A stretch of 64,000 bases of DNA from the NCBI GenBank assembly GCA_031291055.1, contig JARLJU010000089.1, positions 80,813 through 144,812 of the forward strand, written 5' to 3'. The notes under the pieces were generated by a model. The model was not told the origin of the DNA and searched no databases. It saw only the letters and a program-made list of their open reading frames with translations. The position numbers and the translations under genes were made by a program. Positions 26,195 to 36,747 of this stretch are shown here, one piece after another. Position 1 is the first letter of the stretch, and the number at the start of each line of letters is the position of its first letter. This DNA is from Rudaea sp. (GTDB lineage: Bacteria; Pseudomonadota; Gammaproteobacteria; Xanthomonadales; Rhodanobacteraceae).

Positions 26195-28300
26195 CTACCA
26201 CATGATCACGCGCTGATCCGGCGCGCGATACATCTTGTCGCCTTCCTTGATGTCGAATGCCTGGTAGAAGCCGGGCTGGTTGACCACGGTACCGTTGGCG
26301 CGGAACTGCGGCGGCGAGTGCGGGTCGGTCTTGATCCGCTGGATCGCGAAATTGTCGCGATACTTGCCGCGCCAAACCTGGGCGAAACCAAGATACAGGC
26401 GTTGCTCGCCGCTGAAGCCGTCGATGACCGGCGCGGGTTTTGCCGCGGTCGCGATCTTGTAGGCCTTGTAGGCGATTGCCAGACCGGAATTGTCGGCGAT
26501 GTTCTCACCGAGCGTGAGTTGGCCGTTGACGTGATAGCCCGGCGGTGCCTCGAAGGCATTGTATTCGTCGACCAGGGCCTTGGTCTTGGCGGCGAATTTC
26601 TCGTGATCGTCCTTGGTCCACCAGTCGCGCAAGTTGCCGTCGCCGTCGTATTGCGCGCCCTGATCGTCGAAGCCGTGCGAGATCTCGTGCCCGATCACCG
26701 CGCCGATCGCGCCGTAGTTCACCGCATCGTCGGCCTTGGCGTCGAAGAATGGCGGCTGCAGGATTGCGGCGGGGAATTCGATCGAGTTCATTTCCGGGTT
26801 GTATTCGGCGTTGATCGTCTGCGGCGTCATGCCCCATTCGCCGCGATCGATCGGCTGGCCGAGCTTGGCGATATTGCGCTCGTATTCGAATGTATTGCCG
26901 TGCTTGACGTTGCCGACCAGGTCATCCTTGGCGACCGTGAACTTCGAATAGTCGCGCCATGTGTCCGGATAGCCGATCTTCACCGCGATCTTGGCGAGCT
27001 TGGCCTGCGCGGCCTGCTTGGTTTCCGGGCCCATCCAGTCGAGTGTATCGATGTCGGCCTTGAAGGCCGCCAGCAGGTTGTTGACCAGCGCTTCGACGCG
27101 CGCCTTGCTCTCCGGCGGGAAATTGCTGCCGACGTATACTTTTCCCAACGCCTCGCCCAGCTGCGCGCTGACGAGGCTGATGCCCTTTTTCCAGCGCGGC
27201 TGATCCTGCGGCGTGCCGTTCAGCGTAGTGCCGTTGAAGGCGAAGTTCTCGTCGACGAAAGGCTTGCTCAGGTAGCGCGCATAGTCGTTGAGTACGTGCC
27301 AGCGGAAGTATGCCTTCCACGTCGGCAGCGAAGTGTGGCCCAGAATCTTCGCGAACTGGGTCAGATAGGTCGGCTGGCCGACGATGACGTAGTCAACCTT
27401 GTCGGCAATGTCTGCGGCTGCCAGATATGCCTTCCAGTCGAAGCCCGGCGCCAGCGTGCCGAGCTTGGCGATCTCGATCTTGTTGTAGGCCTTGACCGGG
27501 TCGCGCAGTTCGACCTTGGTCCATTGCGCCTTGGCCAGTTCGGTTTCCAGCGCAACGATGTCCTTGGCGTTCTTTGCCGCATCCTTGTCGCCGGCGAGGC
27601 TGAGCATCTTCTCGACGTGGGCCAGATAGGCAATGCGCATCTGCTTGAGCTTGGCGTCATCGTCCTTCAGGTAGTAATCGCGATCCGGCAGGCCGATGCC
27701 GCTCTGCTCGAAATCGATCACGTACTTAGTCGAATCCTTGTTGTCCTGGTGCACGAAGGACACGAACGGCAGGCTGGTGCCGGAAGGCCCGAACGATCCG
27801 GGCTGGCTGGTCCATTTGGTCAGATCGCCCATCAGCGCGGCGATGTCCTGCTTGTCCTTGAGCGCGTCGATGGCGGCAAAATCCTGCATCAGCGGTTTGG
27901 CACCGAGTTCTTCGAGCCTGGCCTCGTCCATGTAGCTGTTGTAAAGATCGCCGATTTTCTGCTGGTCGGCGTCCGCGCCGGGCGCGGCCTTGGCGGCCTG
28001 ATCGATGAGACTGCGCAACTGTTCCTGGGTTGCGTCGAAGACCTTGGTGAACGAACCGTAGCCGGGCTTGTCGGCCGGAATCTCGAAGGTATCGAGCCAC
28101 TTGCCATTGACGTGACGATAGAAGTCGTCCTGCGCGCGCATGCCAGCGTCAACGTATTGCAGATCGATGCCGGAGGAAAGCGCCGGCGGCGTCGGTGCCG
28201 GTGCGGCGACGGGCGCGGCGGCCTGCTGGGGCGGCGCCTGCGATGGGGAACAGGCAGCGAGCAGAGTAGTGCAGGCCAGGGTGAGGGCAGTCCGTTTCAT
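26195..28300 (-). CDS. M13-family zinc metallopeptidase, lipoprotein
   Basis: The 701-residue protein carries a lipoprotein signal (MKRTALTLACTTLLAAC, Cys17) followed by a Pro/Ala-rich linker. It has the M13 (neprilysin/PepO) domains: N-terminal region from about residue 50 (GIDLQYVDAGMRAQDDFYRHVNGKW), zinc motif VIGHEISHGFDDQGAQYD, the third ligand in GENIADNSG, and the C-terminal RVIMW typical of the family (CxxW-like end without Cys). It should degrade peptides at the envelope. It appears monocistronic. Confidence 0.92.
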   Translation of the reverse strand: MKRTALTLACTTLLAACSPSQAPPQQAAAPVAAPAPTPPALSSGIDLQYVDAGMRAQDDFYRHVNGKWLDTFEIPADKPGYGSFTKVFDATQEQLRSLIDQAAKAAPGADADQQKIGDLYNSYMDEARLEELGAKPLMQDFAAIDALKDKQDIAALMGDLTKWTSQPGSFGPSGTSLPFVSFVHQDNKDSTKYVIDFEQSGIGLPDRDYYLKDDDAKLKQMRIAYLAHVEKMLSLAGDKDAAKNAKDIVALETELAKAQWTKVELRDPVKAYNKIEIAKLGTLAPGFDWKAYLAAADIADKVDYVIVGQPTYLTQFAKILGHTSLPTWKAYFRWHVLNDYARYLSKPFVDENFAFNGTTLNGTPQDQPRWKKGISLVSAQLGEALGKVYVGSNFPPESKARVEALVNNLLAAFKADIDTLDWMGPETKQAAQAKLAKIAVKIGYPDTWRDYSKFTVAKDDLVGNVKHGNTFEYERNIAKLGQPIDRGEWGMTPQTINAEYNPEMNSIEFPAAILQPPFFDAKADDAVNYGAIGAVIGHEISHGFDDQGAQYDGDGNLRDWWTKDDHEKFAAKTKALVDEYNAFEAPPGYHVNGQLTLGENIADNSGLAIAYKAYKIATAAKPAPVIDGFSGEQRLYLGFAQVWRGKYRDNFAIQRIKTDPHSPPQFRANGTVVNQPGFYQAFDIKEGDKMYRAPDQRVIMW

Positions 28301-28449
28301 GGGGTCTCCAGAATCAAAGGGCCGAAAAATACCTGCAGCACGCTAGCGGATGCGTGCGTGCCGGGCATGGGCCAGAGGTACCGGCGGGCAAGCTCCGGCG
28401 GATGTCATCAGGCGCGGATGTCGTCAGGCAATCCGTCGTCAGGCAATCG

Positions 28450-29235
28450 TCAGGTGAGATTGCGTCCATGGAACAATTCCTCGATCTCGCGCTTCAGCAG
28501 CGATTCGATGCGCTGGCGGTCCTTGAACGACAGATCTTCGGCGTGGGCCTCGAACAGATAGGTTTCCAGGTCGAATTCCTTCACGTGCATCTTGGTGTGG
28601 AAGATGTTTTCCTGATACACATTGACGTCGAACATCTCGTATTTCTGGCGGATGTGCTTGGCCAGGTATTCCTGGATCGAGTTGATGCGATGATCGATGT
28701 AGTGTTTTTTGCCCTTCACGTCGCGGGTGAAGCCGCGCACGCGGTAATCCATCGTCACGATGTCGGATTCGAAGCTGTCGATGAGGTAATTCAAGGCCTT
28801 CAGCGGTGAAATCACGCCGCAGGTCGCCACGTCGATGTCGGCCCGGAACGTGGCAATGCCGTTGTGCGGATGCGTCTCCGGATAGGTATGTACCGTGATA
28901 TGGCTCTTGTCCAGATGCGCGACGACCGTATCGGAAATCACATCGCGGCCGATCTTCTCGACCACCGGATGCTCGGAGATCAGGATGGTGACGGACGCGC
29001 CCTGCGGATCGTAGTCCTGGCGCGCGATATTGAGGATGTTCGCGCCGATGATCTCGGCGACGTCGGTCAGGATCTGGGTGAGACGATCCGAGTCGTACTG
29101 CTCGTCGATGTAGTCGATATAGCGATCGCGCTGCTCCGGCGTCACCGCGTAGCAGATGTCGTAGATGTTGAAACTCAAGGCCTTGGTAAGGTTGTTGAAA
29201 CCCTGGAGCTTCAGGCGCGGAAGAGGCTTGACCAC
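28450..29235 (-). CDS. speD: S-adenosylmethionine decarboxylase proenzyme
   Basis: The 261-residue protein matches the long bacterial SpeD form (E. coli about 264). The self-cleavage site is in [14 protein letters not shown] (Ser becomes the pyruvoyl group), and [20 protein letters not shown] and the C-terminal body are conserved. It makes decarboxylated SAM for spermidine synthesis. Divergent from clp across about 207 bp, as in other Lysobacterales; both promoters should lie in that gap. Confidence 0.95.
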   Translation of the reverse strand: MVKPLPRLKLQGFNNLTKALSFNIYDICYAVTPEQRDRYIDYIDEQYDSDRLTQILTDVAEIIGANILNIARQDYDPQGASVTILISEHPVVEKIGRDVISDTVVAHLDKSHITVHTYPETHPHNGIATFRADIDVATCGVISPLKALNYLIDSFESDIVTMDYRVRGFTRDVKGKKHYIDHRINSIQEYLAKHIRQKYEMFDVNVYQENIFHTKMHVKEFDLETYLFEAHAEDLSFKDRQRIESLLKREIEELFHGRNLT

Positions 29236-29442
29236 TGCGGATACCTCGCGGGTTGGAGTGGTGTCGGGAAGGGGCGCGATTATGGATCAAGTTGGCGACG
29301 CGGAAAACCATGAATATGCGCCGACGACAGCGATATCTGCGTGGTTACGAATTTCAGTGCCGATTTCGACTAATATTGGGTCTTGTCGCGGCAGCGCAAG
29401 GCCGTTGTTGATGCAAACCTTCGGGGAGACACGAGGTTGGGC

Positions 29443-30138
29443 ATGATCGAGCTACGCTACACTCTGCAACGGGCAGTGAACCGCGTGCAGGCGCCCAGTT
29501 CGCTGGTGCTGGATCGGGTTGCGCTTGAGCGCTTCCTCGCCCAATGCCATCGCCGCCGCTATCCGGGCAAGACCGCGATCATCCGTCCCGGCGATTCGGC
29601 CAACATCTTGTACTTCATCATCGAAGGCTCGGTGACCGTATCCACCGAGGACGAGGAAGGTCGCGAGCTGATCCTGGCCTACATCAATGCTGGCGAATTC
29701 ATCGGCGAGATGGGCATCTTCGTCGAAACCCCGCGACGCGAAGTGATGGTGCGCACGCGCACCTCGTGCGATCTGGCCGAGATCAGCTACGAGCGCATGT
29801 TCCAGTTGTTCGAGGGTTCGCTGCGCGAGGAATGCGCCAAGGTGCTGTTCGCGATCGGCACGCAACTGACCAACCGCTTGCTGCACACCTCACGCAAGGT
29901 CAGCCGCCTGGCCTTCATGGACGTGACCAGCCGCGTCGCCAAGACCCTGATCGATCTGACCGAAGAGCCCGATGCGATGTCGCATCCCAAAGGCATGCAG
30001 ATCCGCATCTCACGCCAGGAAATCAGCCGTATCGTCGGTTGCTCGCGCGAGATGGTCGGGCGCGTGCTCAAGCAGCTCGAAGAGCAGGGCATGATCTCGG
30101 TCGCGGGCAAGACCATCGTGGTGTTCGGCACGCACTGA
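29443..30138 (+). CDS. clp: CRP/FNR-family global regulator Clp (Vfr-like)
   Basis: The 231-residue protein has a cyclic-nucleotide-binding domain (about 25-145, FIIEGSVTVSTEDEEGRELILAY, GEFIGEMGIF) and a C-terminal winged HTH (ISRQEISRIVGCSREMVGRVLKQLEEQG). Length and sequence match the Xanthomonas Clp regulator, which responds to cyclic-di-GMP in that genus and controls exported enzymes, polysaccharide and biofilm genes. The start at 29443 gives the canonical MIELRYTL N terminus; in-frame codons upstream are not family-like. Its position next to speD and trpC supports the assignment. Confidence 0.93.
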   Translation: MIELRYTLQRAVNRVQAPSSLVLDRVALERFLAQCHRRRYPGKTAIIRPGDSANILYFIIEGSVTVSTEDEEGRELILAYINAGEFIGEMGIFVETPRREVMVRTRTSCDLAEISYERMFQLFEGSLREECAKVLFAIGTQLTNRLLHTSRKVSRLAFMDVTSRVAKTLIDLTEEPDAMSHPKGMQIRISRQEISRIVGCSREMVGRVLKQLEEQGMISVAGKTIVVFGTH

Positions 30139-30163
30139 CAGCCAGCGACAAGCGCGGCAACGA

Positions 30164-30958
30164 TCAGGTTTGGCTGAACAGCGTCCGCAGTTCCGTGCCG
30201 GGATCGCCGGCACGCATGAAGGCCTCGCCGACCAGGAACGCGTTGACGCCAGCCGCGCGCATCCGCGTCACATCGGCACGCGTATGAATGCCGCTTTCGG
30301 TGATCAGCAGGCGATCGGCGGGTACGCGCTCGCGCAGGACCAGTGTCGCATCCAGTGAAGTCTCGAACGTGCGCAGGTTGCGGTTGTTGATGCCGATCAG
30401 CGCTGCCGACGTCGCCAGCGCGCGTTCGAGTTCCTGTGCATCGTGTGCCTCGACCAGAACATCCATGCCCAGCTTGTGCGCAAGCGAGGACAATTCGATC
30501 AGCCCGGCATCGCTCAATGCGGCGACGATCAAGAGTATGCAATCCGCACCGAGGACGCGTGCCTCGTAGACCTGGTAGGCATCGACCGTGAAGTCCTTGC
30601 GCAGCACCGGCAGGGCGCAGGCCTCGCGCGCTTCGCGCAGATAGGTATCGGCACCCTGGAAGAAATCGATGTCGGTGAGTATGGAAAGGCACGCCGCGCC
30701 GCCGGCAGCATAGCTGCGCGCAATCTCCGCCGGATCGAAGTCAGGGCGGATCACGCCGCGGCTGGGGCTGGCCTTTTTCACTTCGGCTATCACCGCCGCC
30801 CGACCGCCGGCGATCTGCCTGCGCAGCGCGCCGGCAAAGCCGCGCGGCGATGGCGCTGTTGCGGTTAGCGATTGCAGTTCTTCGATGCTGACGCGTGCGC
30901 GGCGTTCCTGGATTTCGGCCGCCTTGCGCGCGAGGATGCGTTGCAGAATGTCGCTCAT
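30164..30958 (-). CDS. trpC: Indole-3-glycerol-phosphate synthase
   Basis: The 264-residue TIM barrel has the TrpC motifs [22 protein letters not shown] (catalytic Lys), [60 protein letters not shown] and [12 protein letters not shown]. It converts carboxyphenylamino-deoxyribulose-phosphate to indole-glycerol-phosphate. It is the last gene of trpG-trpD-trpC, 24 bp after trpD, and converges on clp. Confidence 0.96.
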   Translation of the reverse strand: MSDILQRILARKAAEIQERRARVSIEELQSLTATAPSPRGFAGALRRQIAGGRAAVIAEVKKASPSRGVIRPDFDPAEIARSYAAGGAACLSILTDIDFFQGADTYLREAREACALPVLRKDFTVDAYQVYEARVLGADCILLIVAALSDAGLIELSSLAHKLGMDVLVEAHDAQELERALATSAALIGINNRNLRTFETSLDATLVLRERVPADRLLITESGIHTRADVTRMRAAGVNAFLVGEAFMRAGDPGTELRTLFSQT

Positions 30959-30982
30959 CGGGAATTTGTCGGCATGAATGCT

Positions 30983-32035
30983 TCAGCGTCCGCCGATGCG
31001 CCGCGTCGCGGCGACGAAACGGTCCAGCTTCGTGCGCGCCGCGCCGGAAGCCACCACGGCACGCGCCTGCTCTATGCCTATCGCGATCGAATCAGCCAGT
31101 CCAGCAACGTACAGCGCCGCACCGGCATTGAGCAGCACGATGTCGCGCACGGGGCCCGGCTTGTCGTCCAGCGCTTCAAGCACGCGCTCGCGCGATTGCG
31201 CGGGATTGCTCACACGCAAGGCTTCGCTTGGCGACGAAGCCAGGCCGAAATCACGCGGATGGATCTCGTACTCGCGCACGTCGTCGCCGCGCAATTCACC
31301 GACCAGGGTGGAGTCGCCGAGCGTGATCTCGTCCAGGCCGTCGCGGCCCCACACGACCAGCGCACGCTGGGCGCCGAGTCGTTGCAGTGCGCGCACCTGG
31401 ATGCCGACCAGATCCGCATGGAACACGCCCATGAGGATATTCGGAGCGCCGGCCGGATTGGTCAGCGGGCCGAGGATATTGAACAAGGTACGCACGCCCA
31501 TTTCCTTGCGCACCGGTGCGACGGCCTTCATCGCCGGATGATGGATCGGCGCGAACATGAAACCGATGCCGGTTTCATCCAGGCACACCGCTACTTGTTC
31601 CGGCGTCAGGTCGATCACTACGCCGAGGGCTTCGAGCACATCGGCGCTGCCTGATTTCGATGAAACGCTACGGTTGCCGTGCTTGGCCACGCGCGCGCCG
31701 GCAGCGGCGGCGGCGAACATCGACGCGGTGGAAATATTGAACGTTCCCGAACTGTCGCCGCCGGTGCCGACGATGTCGACGAGATGGCTGTTTTTTTCGG
31801 CAGCTGGTACGCCGGCATGTGGTATTTTCGCGCACATTTCGCGCATCACGCTGGCCGCTGCGGCGATCTCGCCGACGGTTTCCTTCTTCACGCGCAGCCC
31901 GGTAAGTATCGCCGCCACCATCAGCGGCGATACTTCGCCGCGCATGATCTGGCGCATCAGATCGACCATCTCGTCCTGGAAGATCTCGCGATGCTCGATC
32001 GTGCGTTGCAGGGCTTCCTGTGGAGTCATCGGCAT
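30983..32035 (-). CDS. trpD: Anthranilate phosphoribosyltransferase
   Basis: The 350-residue protein carries the phosphoribosyltransferase motif [37 protein letters not shown] split over GTGGD and KHGNR, and [15 protein letters not shown]. It joins anthranilate to PRPP in tryptophan synthesis. It starts 10 bp after the trpG stop and probably shares its mRNA. Confidence 0.96.
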   Translation of the reverse strand: MPMTPQEALQRTIEHREIFQDEMVDLMRQIMRGEVSPLMVAAILTGLRVKKETVGEIAAAASVMREMCAKIPHAGVPAAEKNSHLVDIVGTGGDSSGTFNISTASMFAAAAAGARVAKHGNRSVSSKSGSADVLEALGVVIDLTPEQVAVCLDETGIGFMFAPIHHPAMKAVAPVRKEMGVRTLFNILGPLTNPAGAPNILMGVFHADLVGIQVRALQRLGAQRALVVWGRDGLDEITLGDSTLVGELRGDDVREYEIHPRDFGLASSPSEALRVSNPAQSRERVLEALDDKPGPVRDIVLLNAGAALYVAGLADSIAIGIEQARAVVASGAARTKLDRFVAATRRIGGR

Positions 32036-32045
32036 GAGGACTCTG

Positions 32046-32639
32046 TCATGCGGCTAGGCGCGGAGCATGCAGGAAATTGCGCAGCAGGTCATGTCCATGC
32101 TGGGTCAGGATCGACTCCGGATGAAACTGCACACCCTCTATCGCGAGTGTTTTGTGTCGCAGTCCCATGATCTCGTCGACGCTGCCATCGGCATTCTGCG
32201 TCCACGCCGTCATTTCAACGGTGTGCGGCAATGTGGATTTTTCCACCACGAGTGAGTGATAGCGCGTCGCCTCGAACGGATTCGGCAGACTTGCGAAAAC
32301 GCCCTTGCCGGTGTGCTGGATCATCGACGTCTTGCCGTGCATGATCTGTCCGGCGCGAACGACCTTGCCGCCGAACGCCTGGCCGATGGCCTGATGGCCC
32401 AGACATACGCCCAGGATCGGAATTTTCCCGCCGAGCTTGTCGATCAATCGCAACGACACGCCCGCTTGATCCGGTGTGCCTGGGCCGGGCGAGATCACAA
32501 TGCGCTCGGGATTCAGTCTCTGGATTTGCTCAATTGACAGCTCATCGTTGCGTACCACGCGCACGTCCTGGCCCAGTTCGCCCAGATACTGCACGAGGTT
32601 GTAGGTGAAGCTGTCGTAGTTGTCGATCATCAGCAGCAT
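32046..32639 (-). CDS. trpG: Anthranilate synthase component II (glutamine amidotransferase)
   Basis: The 197-residue protein starts [19 protein letters not shown] and has the class-I amidotransferase triad: Cys79 in [17 protein letters not shown] and the His/Glu of [12 protein letters not shown]. It supplies ammonia to TrpE. The ATG at 32639 matches the usual N terminus. About 100 bp separate it from the collagen-like gene upstream, so trpGDC may have its own promoter there, apart from trpE. Confidence 0.95.
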   Translation of the reverse strand: MLLMIDNYDSFTYNLVQYLGELGQDVRVVRNDELSIEQIQRLNPERIVISPGPGTPDQAGVSLRLIDKLGGKIPILGVCLGHQAIGQAFGGKVVRAGQIMHGKTSMIQHTGKGVFASLPNPFEATRYHSLVVEKSTLPHTVEMTAWTQNADGSVDEIMGLRHKTLAIEGVQFHPESILTQHGHDLLRNFLHAPRLAA

Positions 32640-32740
32640 GACTGGATATCCGGGCAAATCGGTTCGCATGGAATTCGCGCCGCATGCGCCGGGCGCGGTC
32701 AAATCCACCGTCCTTCGGCGCTGACGCAACTACGGTGAAC

Positions 32741-33562
32741 CTAACGCAAGCGCGTGATCACCAGATGGGCAGATGCCGGATTGGTTCCACCCGCGAGCGG
32801 CGTGATCGTGAGCGCCGTGGATTCCGATGCGGGGTTGCGCACCGTGAGTATGGAATTTATCACGGTCGTCTGAATCAGCGACATGCCCACAATCTCATTG
32901 GTGCCGGTCGCCCTGCCGACCACCGTATAGGCAAGTTCCGCCGAATTGAGTGTAAGCACCAATTGGCCTGCCTCGGTCACGCTGACCTGAAACATGATCT
33001 GGTACGTGCCGATGGAAGCCAGGTTGAATGTATTGGGACCAGTTCGGGCGATCAATCCGGTCCCGGAGCTTGGCCCATTCTGTGGAAACTGGACGTCGGT
33101 ACCAACGCCAACGGTCGCCGCATTGTCAGGGGGCATCAAGGCGAAGAAATCCGCGAAATCGAGGATTCCGCCTGCCGCTCCGGTCGGACCGATGGCGCCC
33201 GTTGCACCGGTGGCGCCTGTCGCACCCGTCGCACCCGTCGCACCCGTTGCGCCCACAGGGCCGACGGGGCCGGCCGGGCCTGTGGCGCCGGTCGCACCCG
33301 TGGGACCGGTGGCTCCCGTGGGACCGATCGATGATCCCGGTACGCAGGGTCCGACCACACCGGATGCGGCGTTGTAGCAAACGGGACTGGCTTGTTGCGT
33401 CGCACCCGGTAAACCGGACACGGTCAGATTGCCGCTCTGCACCTTGAAACCGCCGCCGCCGGGTGGAGTGACGGTGACGTCCTGTGCGAATGCAGCTGAC
33501 AAACTCAGGGCATTGGCAATGGCGAACGTCAGCAACGAACGGTGAAGGGAAACAGCAGTCAT
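32741..33562 (-). CDS. Secreted collagen-like Gly-X-Y repeat protein
   Basis: The 273-residue protein has a signal peptide ([26 protein letters not shown], start preceded by GGAG). After a short N-terminal region it has about 18 Gly-X-Thr/Pro triplets ([20 protein letters not shown]..., about residues 80-135). The C-terminal domain of about 135 residues is beta-rich and resembles the TNF-like caps of BclA-type collagen-like proteins ([23 protein letters not shown]). Such proteins trimerise and form surface fibres. It lies between trpE and trpG, 20 bp after the IPTL-type gene, probably in the same transcript. Function unknown. Confidence 0.82.
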   Translation of the reverse strand: MTAVSLHRSLLTFAIANALSLSAAFAQDVTVTPPGGGGFKVQSGNLTVSGLPGATQQASPVCYNAASGVVGPCVPGSSIGPTGATGPTGATGATGPAGPVGPVGATGATGATGATGATGATGAIGPTGAAGGILDFADFFALMPPDNAATVGVGTDVQFPQNGPSSGTGLIARTGPNTFNLASIGTYQIMFQVSVTEAGQLVLTLNSAELAYTVVGRATGTNEIVGMSLIQTTVINSILTVRNPASESTALTITPLAGGTNPASAHLVITRLR

Positions 33563-33582
33563 GAGGAAATCTCCGTGTGCGA

Positions 33583-34344
33583 TCATTCGATAAAGCGACG
33601 CTTCGATGTGGACGCGAAAGCCAACAATCCCAGTGCCAGCAGCAATAGTGCCCAGGGCGACAATACAGGCGTTGGCGCTACCGAACCCGGGCCGCCGCCA
33701 CTGCCTTGGCCAAACCAGCCGACCGCGTTGCCGCTACCGCCGTCGTTGGTCAGGGTCGGTGCCAGATGCTGGCCCGTGGCGTGAACATTCGAGACGCCGA
33801 CGAAATCGATATTCTGCGATCCGCCGTTGAGCAGGTTGATGGAGGCAAATTGGGCGGGAATGGCACTCTGGAACTGAATGCCGAAGTTCGACGTGCCGAG
33901 AATCTGCAACTGGCCTTCGATCGCCTGCGCGCTGCCGCCCTGAAAAACATAGGCTTTGCCGATGGTACTGGCGAAGCTCAAGTTGAAGAACGTGGTGTTG
34001 CCGGTAACGCTGGATTGCGCCTGTGCACCGTCGATGAAATTCACCTGACTCGCGCCGGCAGCGAAGCTGCCCAGGTTGGACCAGTTGCCGAACAGCGTGA
34101 TCGTGCCGCTGCCGCCATCAATGTCGCCGCCCGGCGCAATTGCAACATTTGCCGCATTTTGTACCGAACCCGACGCCAGGCTGAAGGAACCGGCAACCTG
34201 CAGGTCCGTGCCGGCCAGATCGAGACTGCCGCCGTTCAGGGCAAATGTTGCCGTGGATGGCACGCTGACCTGCGCCAGCACGGGTCCGGCAAGGCACAGG
34301 AAAATGCAAAGCAACGTGCGTGAAGCCTTGTGGGCTCTCGGCAT
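33583..34344 (-). CDS. Secreted protein with IPTL-CTERM-like sorting tail
   Basis: The 253-residue protein has a signal peptide ([14 protein letters not shown]) and a beta-repeat body rich in Gly/Ser/Asn ([33 protein letters not shown]...). The C terminus reads [23 protein letters not shown] followed by KRRF. A P-x-L-S-x-W motif, a hydrophobic helix and a basic end are the pattern of IPTL-CTERM/PEP-CTERM-type sorting signals. It should be anchored or processed at the envelope. It lies immediately upstream of the collagen-like gene, so the two may form one surface structure. No sorting enzyme is visible in the window. Confidence 0.72.
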   Translation of the reverse strand: MPRAHKASRTLLCIFLCLAGPVLAQVSVPSTATFALNGGSLDLAGTDLQVAGSFSLASGSVQNAANVAIAPGGDIDGGSGTITLFGNWSNLGSFAAGASQVNFIDGAQAQSSVTGNTTFFNLSFASTIGKAYVFQGGSAQAIEGQLQILGTSNFGIQFQSAIPAQFASINLLNGGSQNIDFVGVSNVHATGQHLAPTLTNDGGSGNAVGWFGQGSGGGPGSVAPTPVLSPWALLLLALGLLAFASTSKRRFIE

Positions 34345-34370
34345 GAATTCCCCCCGCGGCGGACCGGTGG

Positions 34371-35174
34371 TTATCTAATCACGCGCGCCGCTGTAAGTAA
34401 ACGAATGTCGCGATATGCGGCGGACCTTAGGGCGAGGAGCAAAGCTTCCGCTTGTCCTTCGGCCGAGCGGGTCACTTCTCTTTGCCCCGGCGCAGCGCTC
34501 TCCTGGCATCCTGCCCTCCGAGTTCGCGGGCGCACTCCGGGGTTCGTTGAACGCACATACCTGTACGTGCAACGAACTGGCGCGCATCGTACGCGCCAGC
34601 CTTCGGCCTTTCCTGCGTGCGTTCGCCGCAGCGCAAGGACCCCAGAAGCAGCGCGCTCCTGCGCGCAGAAGCAAGACACGAGCGGCAAACGGACTATGTT
34701 GGCTTCTGATTTTCGGCCACAAGAAACTTGTCTGCTGAAAGGCCCATTCGCCAAGCCCGAGTGAACTGGCTTCCGGAATTTTCGGCTTCTAGTAAGATCG
34801 CGTAATCGGTCGGTTTGTCCGCGCGCCCAAAATCCGTCAATCGGCGTCGCGCCTTCGTGAACTACCAAATCTACCGAAGCATCTGCTGCATATCTCTTCT
34901 CGTGCTTGCCACGGATGGCGCAAAGGACGTCTTCTGTCTCGATACGAAAATTAGAATAGCCGCTGCGCCCATTGACTACTTTCGTTTCGATCTGTTCATC
35001 GGTCAACCGAGTCATTTCAAAATACCACTTTATCCCGACGATCGTGCTGGAAATATCGGGCTTCGGTGGCACGTCCTGCTTGATCGAACCTTCGTCGATT
35101 TCAAGCCCGACAACACTTACGAAATTGTGGAATGTATCGAGTTCGTAAGTTAGTTTCTTGTCGGACGCCTTCAA
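34371..35174 (-). CDS. Hypothetical protein coupled to trpE, probably truncated by a repeat
   Basis: The first 140 or so residues (to about 34745) look like a real, acidic, soluble protein ([45 protein letters not shown]). The P-D then E-M-T-R-L pattern hints at a restriction-endonuclease-like core, but that is only a guess. The TTG start overlaps the trpE stop by 4 bp. After about residue 145 the composition changes to Arg/Ala/Cys-rich sequence that coincides with the hairpin element, so the original gene end was probably lost. Base composition before the change is clearly more AT-rich than the neighbours, suggesting transfer. Confidence 0.45.
   Translation of the reverse strand: MKASDKKLTYELDTFHNFVSVVGLEIDEGSIKQDVPPKPDISSTIVGIKWYFEMTRLTDEQIETKVVNGRSGYSNFRIETEDVLCAIRGKHEKRYAADASVDLVVHEGATPIDGFWARGQTDRLRDLTRSRKFRKPVHSGLANGPFSRQVSCGRKSEANIVRLPLVSCFCAQERAASGVLALRRTHAGKAEGWRVRCAPVRCTYRYVRSTNPGVRPRTRRAGCQESAAPGQREVTRSAEGQAEALLLALRSAAYRDIRLLTAARVIR
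34420..34745. repeat. Hairpin-rich intergenic element, possible dispersed repeat
   Basis: This stretch has two stacked perfect hairpins: GTTCGTTG/CAACGAAC (34542-34549 with 34570-34577) and CTGGCGCG/CGCGCCAG (34577-34584 with 34592-34599). GC-rich text without convincing coding character surrounds them. The downstream part (CGCTCCTGCGCGCAGAAGCAAG) also folds. I have the impression that similar sequence recurs in Xanthomonadaceae genomes, but cannot confirm it. It separates the lower-GC ORF after trpE from the IPTL gene. Confidence 0.45.
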
Positions 35175-36646
35175 AGCCCCCCCGCCGCCTGCGCTACCGC
35201 TCTAAATAGCGCGCGGCCCTTGTTCATCGTCTCCTCCCATTCCGTCGCCGGATCGGAGTCGTAGACGATGCCGCCGCCTGCCTGCACGTGCAGGTGGCCG
35301 TCCTGGATGACGGCGGTGCGGATGGCAATGGCGGTGTCGGCGTCGCCCCACCAGCCGATGTAGCCGATGGCGCCGGCGTAGATGTTGCGTTTGTGCGGTT
35401 CCAGCTCCTGGATGATTTCCAGGGCGCGGATTTTTGGGGCGCCGGAGACGGTGCCGGCGGGGAAGGTGGCCTTCAGAACGTCCATGTAGCCCAGGCCATC
35501 GCGCAGGTCGCCTTCCACCTGTGAAACGATGTGCATGACGTGCGAGTAGCGTTCGATCACGAAGCTTTCGGTGAGCTGCACGCTGCCGGTCTTGGCCACG
35601 CGGCCGACGTCGTTGCGGCCGAGATCGATCAGCATCAGATGCTCGGCGCGTTCCTTGGGATCGGCCAGCAACTCGGCTTCCAGCGCCAGGTCTTCCTCGC
35701 GGGTCCTGCCGCGCGGACGCGTGCCGGCGATGGGACGCAGCACGACCTTGCCTTTCTTCAGGCGCACGAGGATTTCCGGCGACGAGCCGACGATCTGCGT
35801 GCTGCCCAGGTCGAGGAAATACATGTACGGCGACGGATTCAGTGCACGCAGCGCGCGATAGACATCGACGGGTCTTGCACGGAACGGCACGCTCAGGCGC
35901 TGCGAGGGCACCACCTGGAAGATGTCGCCGGCGCGAATATGCTCTTTCGCCTTTTCCACAATGCCGTGGTACTGCTCGCGGGTGAAGCTGGAGACGAAAT
36001 CGGCTTCTTCCAGCGCTTTCGGATCGAGCACTTCGGGGTAGCTCGGTCCGGAACGGCGCAGGCGGAAGGCCAGTTCGTCCAGGCGGCGATGTGCACGCGC
36101 GTAGGCCTGCGGTTGTGCGGGATCGGCGTGCACGATCAGATAGAGTCTTCCCTTGAGGTTGTCGAACACCGCGACTTCCTCGCTCAGCATCAACAGCACG
36201 TCTGGGATGCCGAGCTGGTCGGGGCGATCCCAGTGCGCCAGCTTCGGTTCGATATAGCCGATGCTCTCGAAACCGAAATAGCCGACCAGGCCGCCGCTGA
36301 ACTCCGGCAGGTGCGGCAGCTGCGGCACCTTGTAGGTCAGGCGGATGCGCTCGATTTCGCCGAGAGGATCGGCCAGGTCGCGCTGCTCGACGGTTTCACC
36401 GAGGTCCTCGACCGTCAGCCGCGAGCCGTGCAGCTTGTATACTTTGCGACAGGGCAGGCCGATGATCGAATGGCGCCCCCAGTTTTCGCCGCCCTCGACG
36501 GATTCGAGCAGATAGGCATATGGCCCATCGGCGAGCTTGAGGTAGACCGACAGCGGCGTGTCTAGGTCGGAAAACACTTCGCGCACAACCGGAATCCGGT
36601 TGTAGCCCTGCGCGGCCAGCGCGGCGAATTCGTCCTGCGAGATCAT
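35171..36646 (-). CDS. trpE: Anthranilate synthase component I
   Basis: The 491-residue protein has the chorismate-binding core ([83 protein letters not shown]) and the N-terminal TrpE domain with the LLES-type tryptophan-feedback motif ([20 protein letters not shown]). It makes anthranilate from chorismate using ammonia from TrpG. The ATG at 36646 is preferred to the upstream extension. Unlike in many relatives, trpG does not follow closely: about 2.5 kb of other genes intervene. Confidence 0.95.
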   Translation of the reverse strand: MISQDEFAALAAQGYNRIPVVREVFSDLDTPLSVYLKLADGPYAYLLESVEGGENWGRHSIIGLPCRKVYKLHGSRLTVEDLGETVEQRDLADPLGEIERIRLTYKVPQLPHLPEFSGGLVGYFGFESIGYIEPKLAHWDRPDQLGIPDVLLMLSEEVAVFDNLKGRLYLIVHADPAQPQAYARAHRRLDELAFRLRRSGPSYPEVLDPKALEEADFVSSFTREQYHGIVEKAKEHIRAGDIFQVVPSQRLSVPFRARPVDVYRALRALNPSPYMYFLDLGSTQIVGSSPEILVRLKKGKVVLRPIAGTRPRGRTREEDLALEAELLADPKERAEHLMLIDLGRNDVGRVAKTGSVQLTESFVIERYSHVMHIVSQVEGDLRDGLGYMDVLKATFPAGTVSGAPKIRALEIIQELEPHKRNIYAGAIGYIGWWGDADTAIAIRTAVIQDGHLHVQAGGGIVYDSDPATEWEETMNKGRALFRAVAQAAGGL

Positions 36647-36747
36647 GCGATGGTCCAGCGCGAGCAGTCCGACCAGGACCGGGCAGCGCACGATAGCAAG
36701 ACGCGGCGTGGGGATACAGAGCCGCGTTCGTTCTCTGTGCGGTCAAG

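Noticed and set aside
26318..28561. 747-codon plus-strand frame opposite the M13 peptidase gene
   Set aside because: The peptidase has intact zinc motifs and a lipoprotein signal; the opposite frame has no recognisable domain.
33150..33330. Possible CRISPR or minisatellite at the collagen-like repeat
   Set aside because: The repeats are contiguous 9-bp codon units within a frame with a signal peptide; no spacers.
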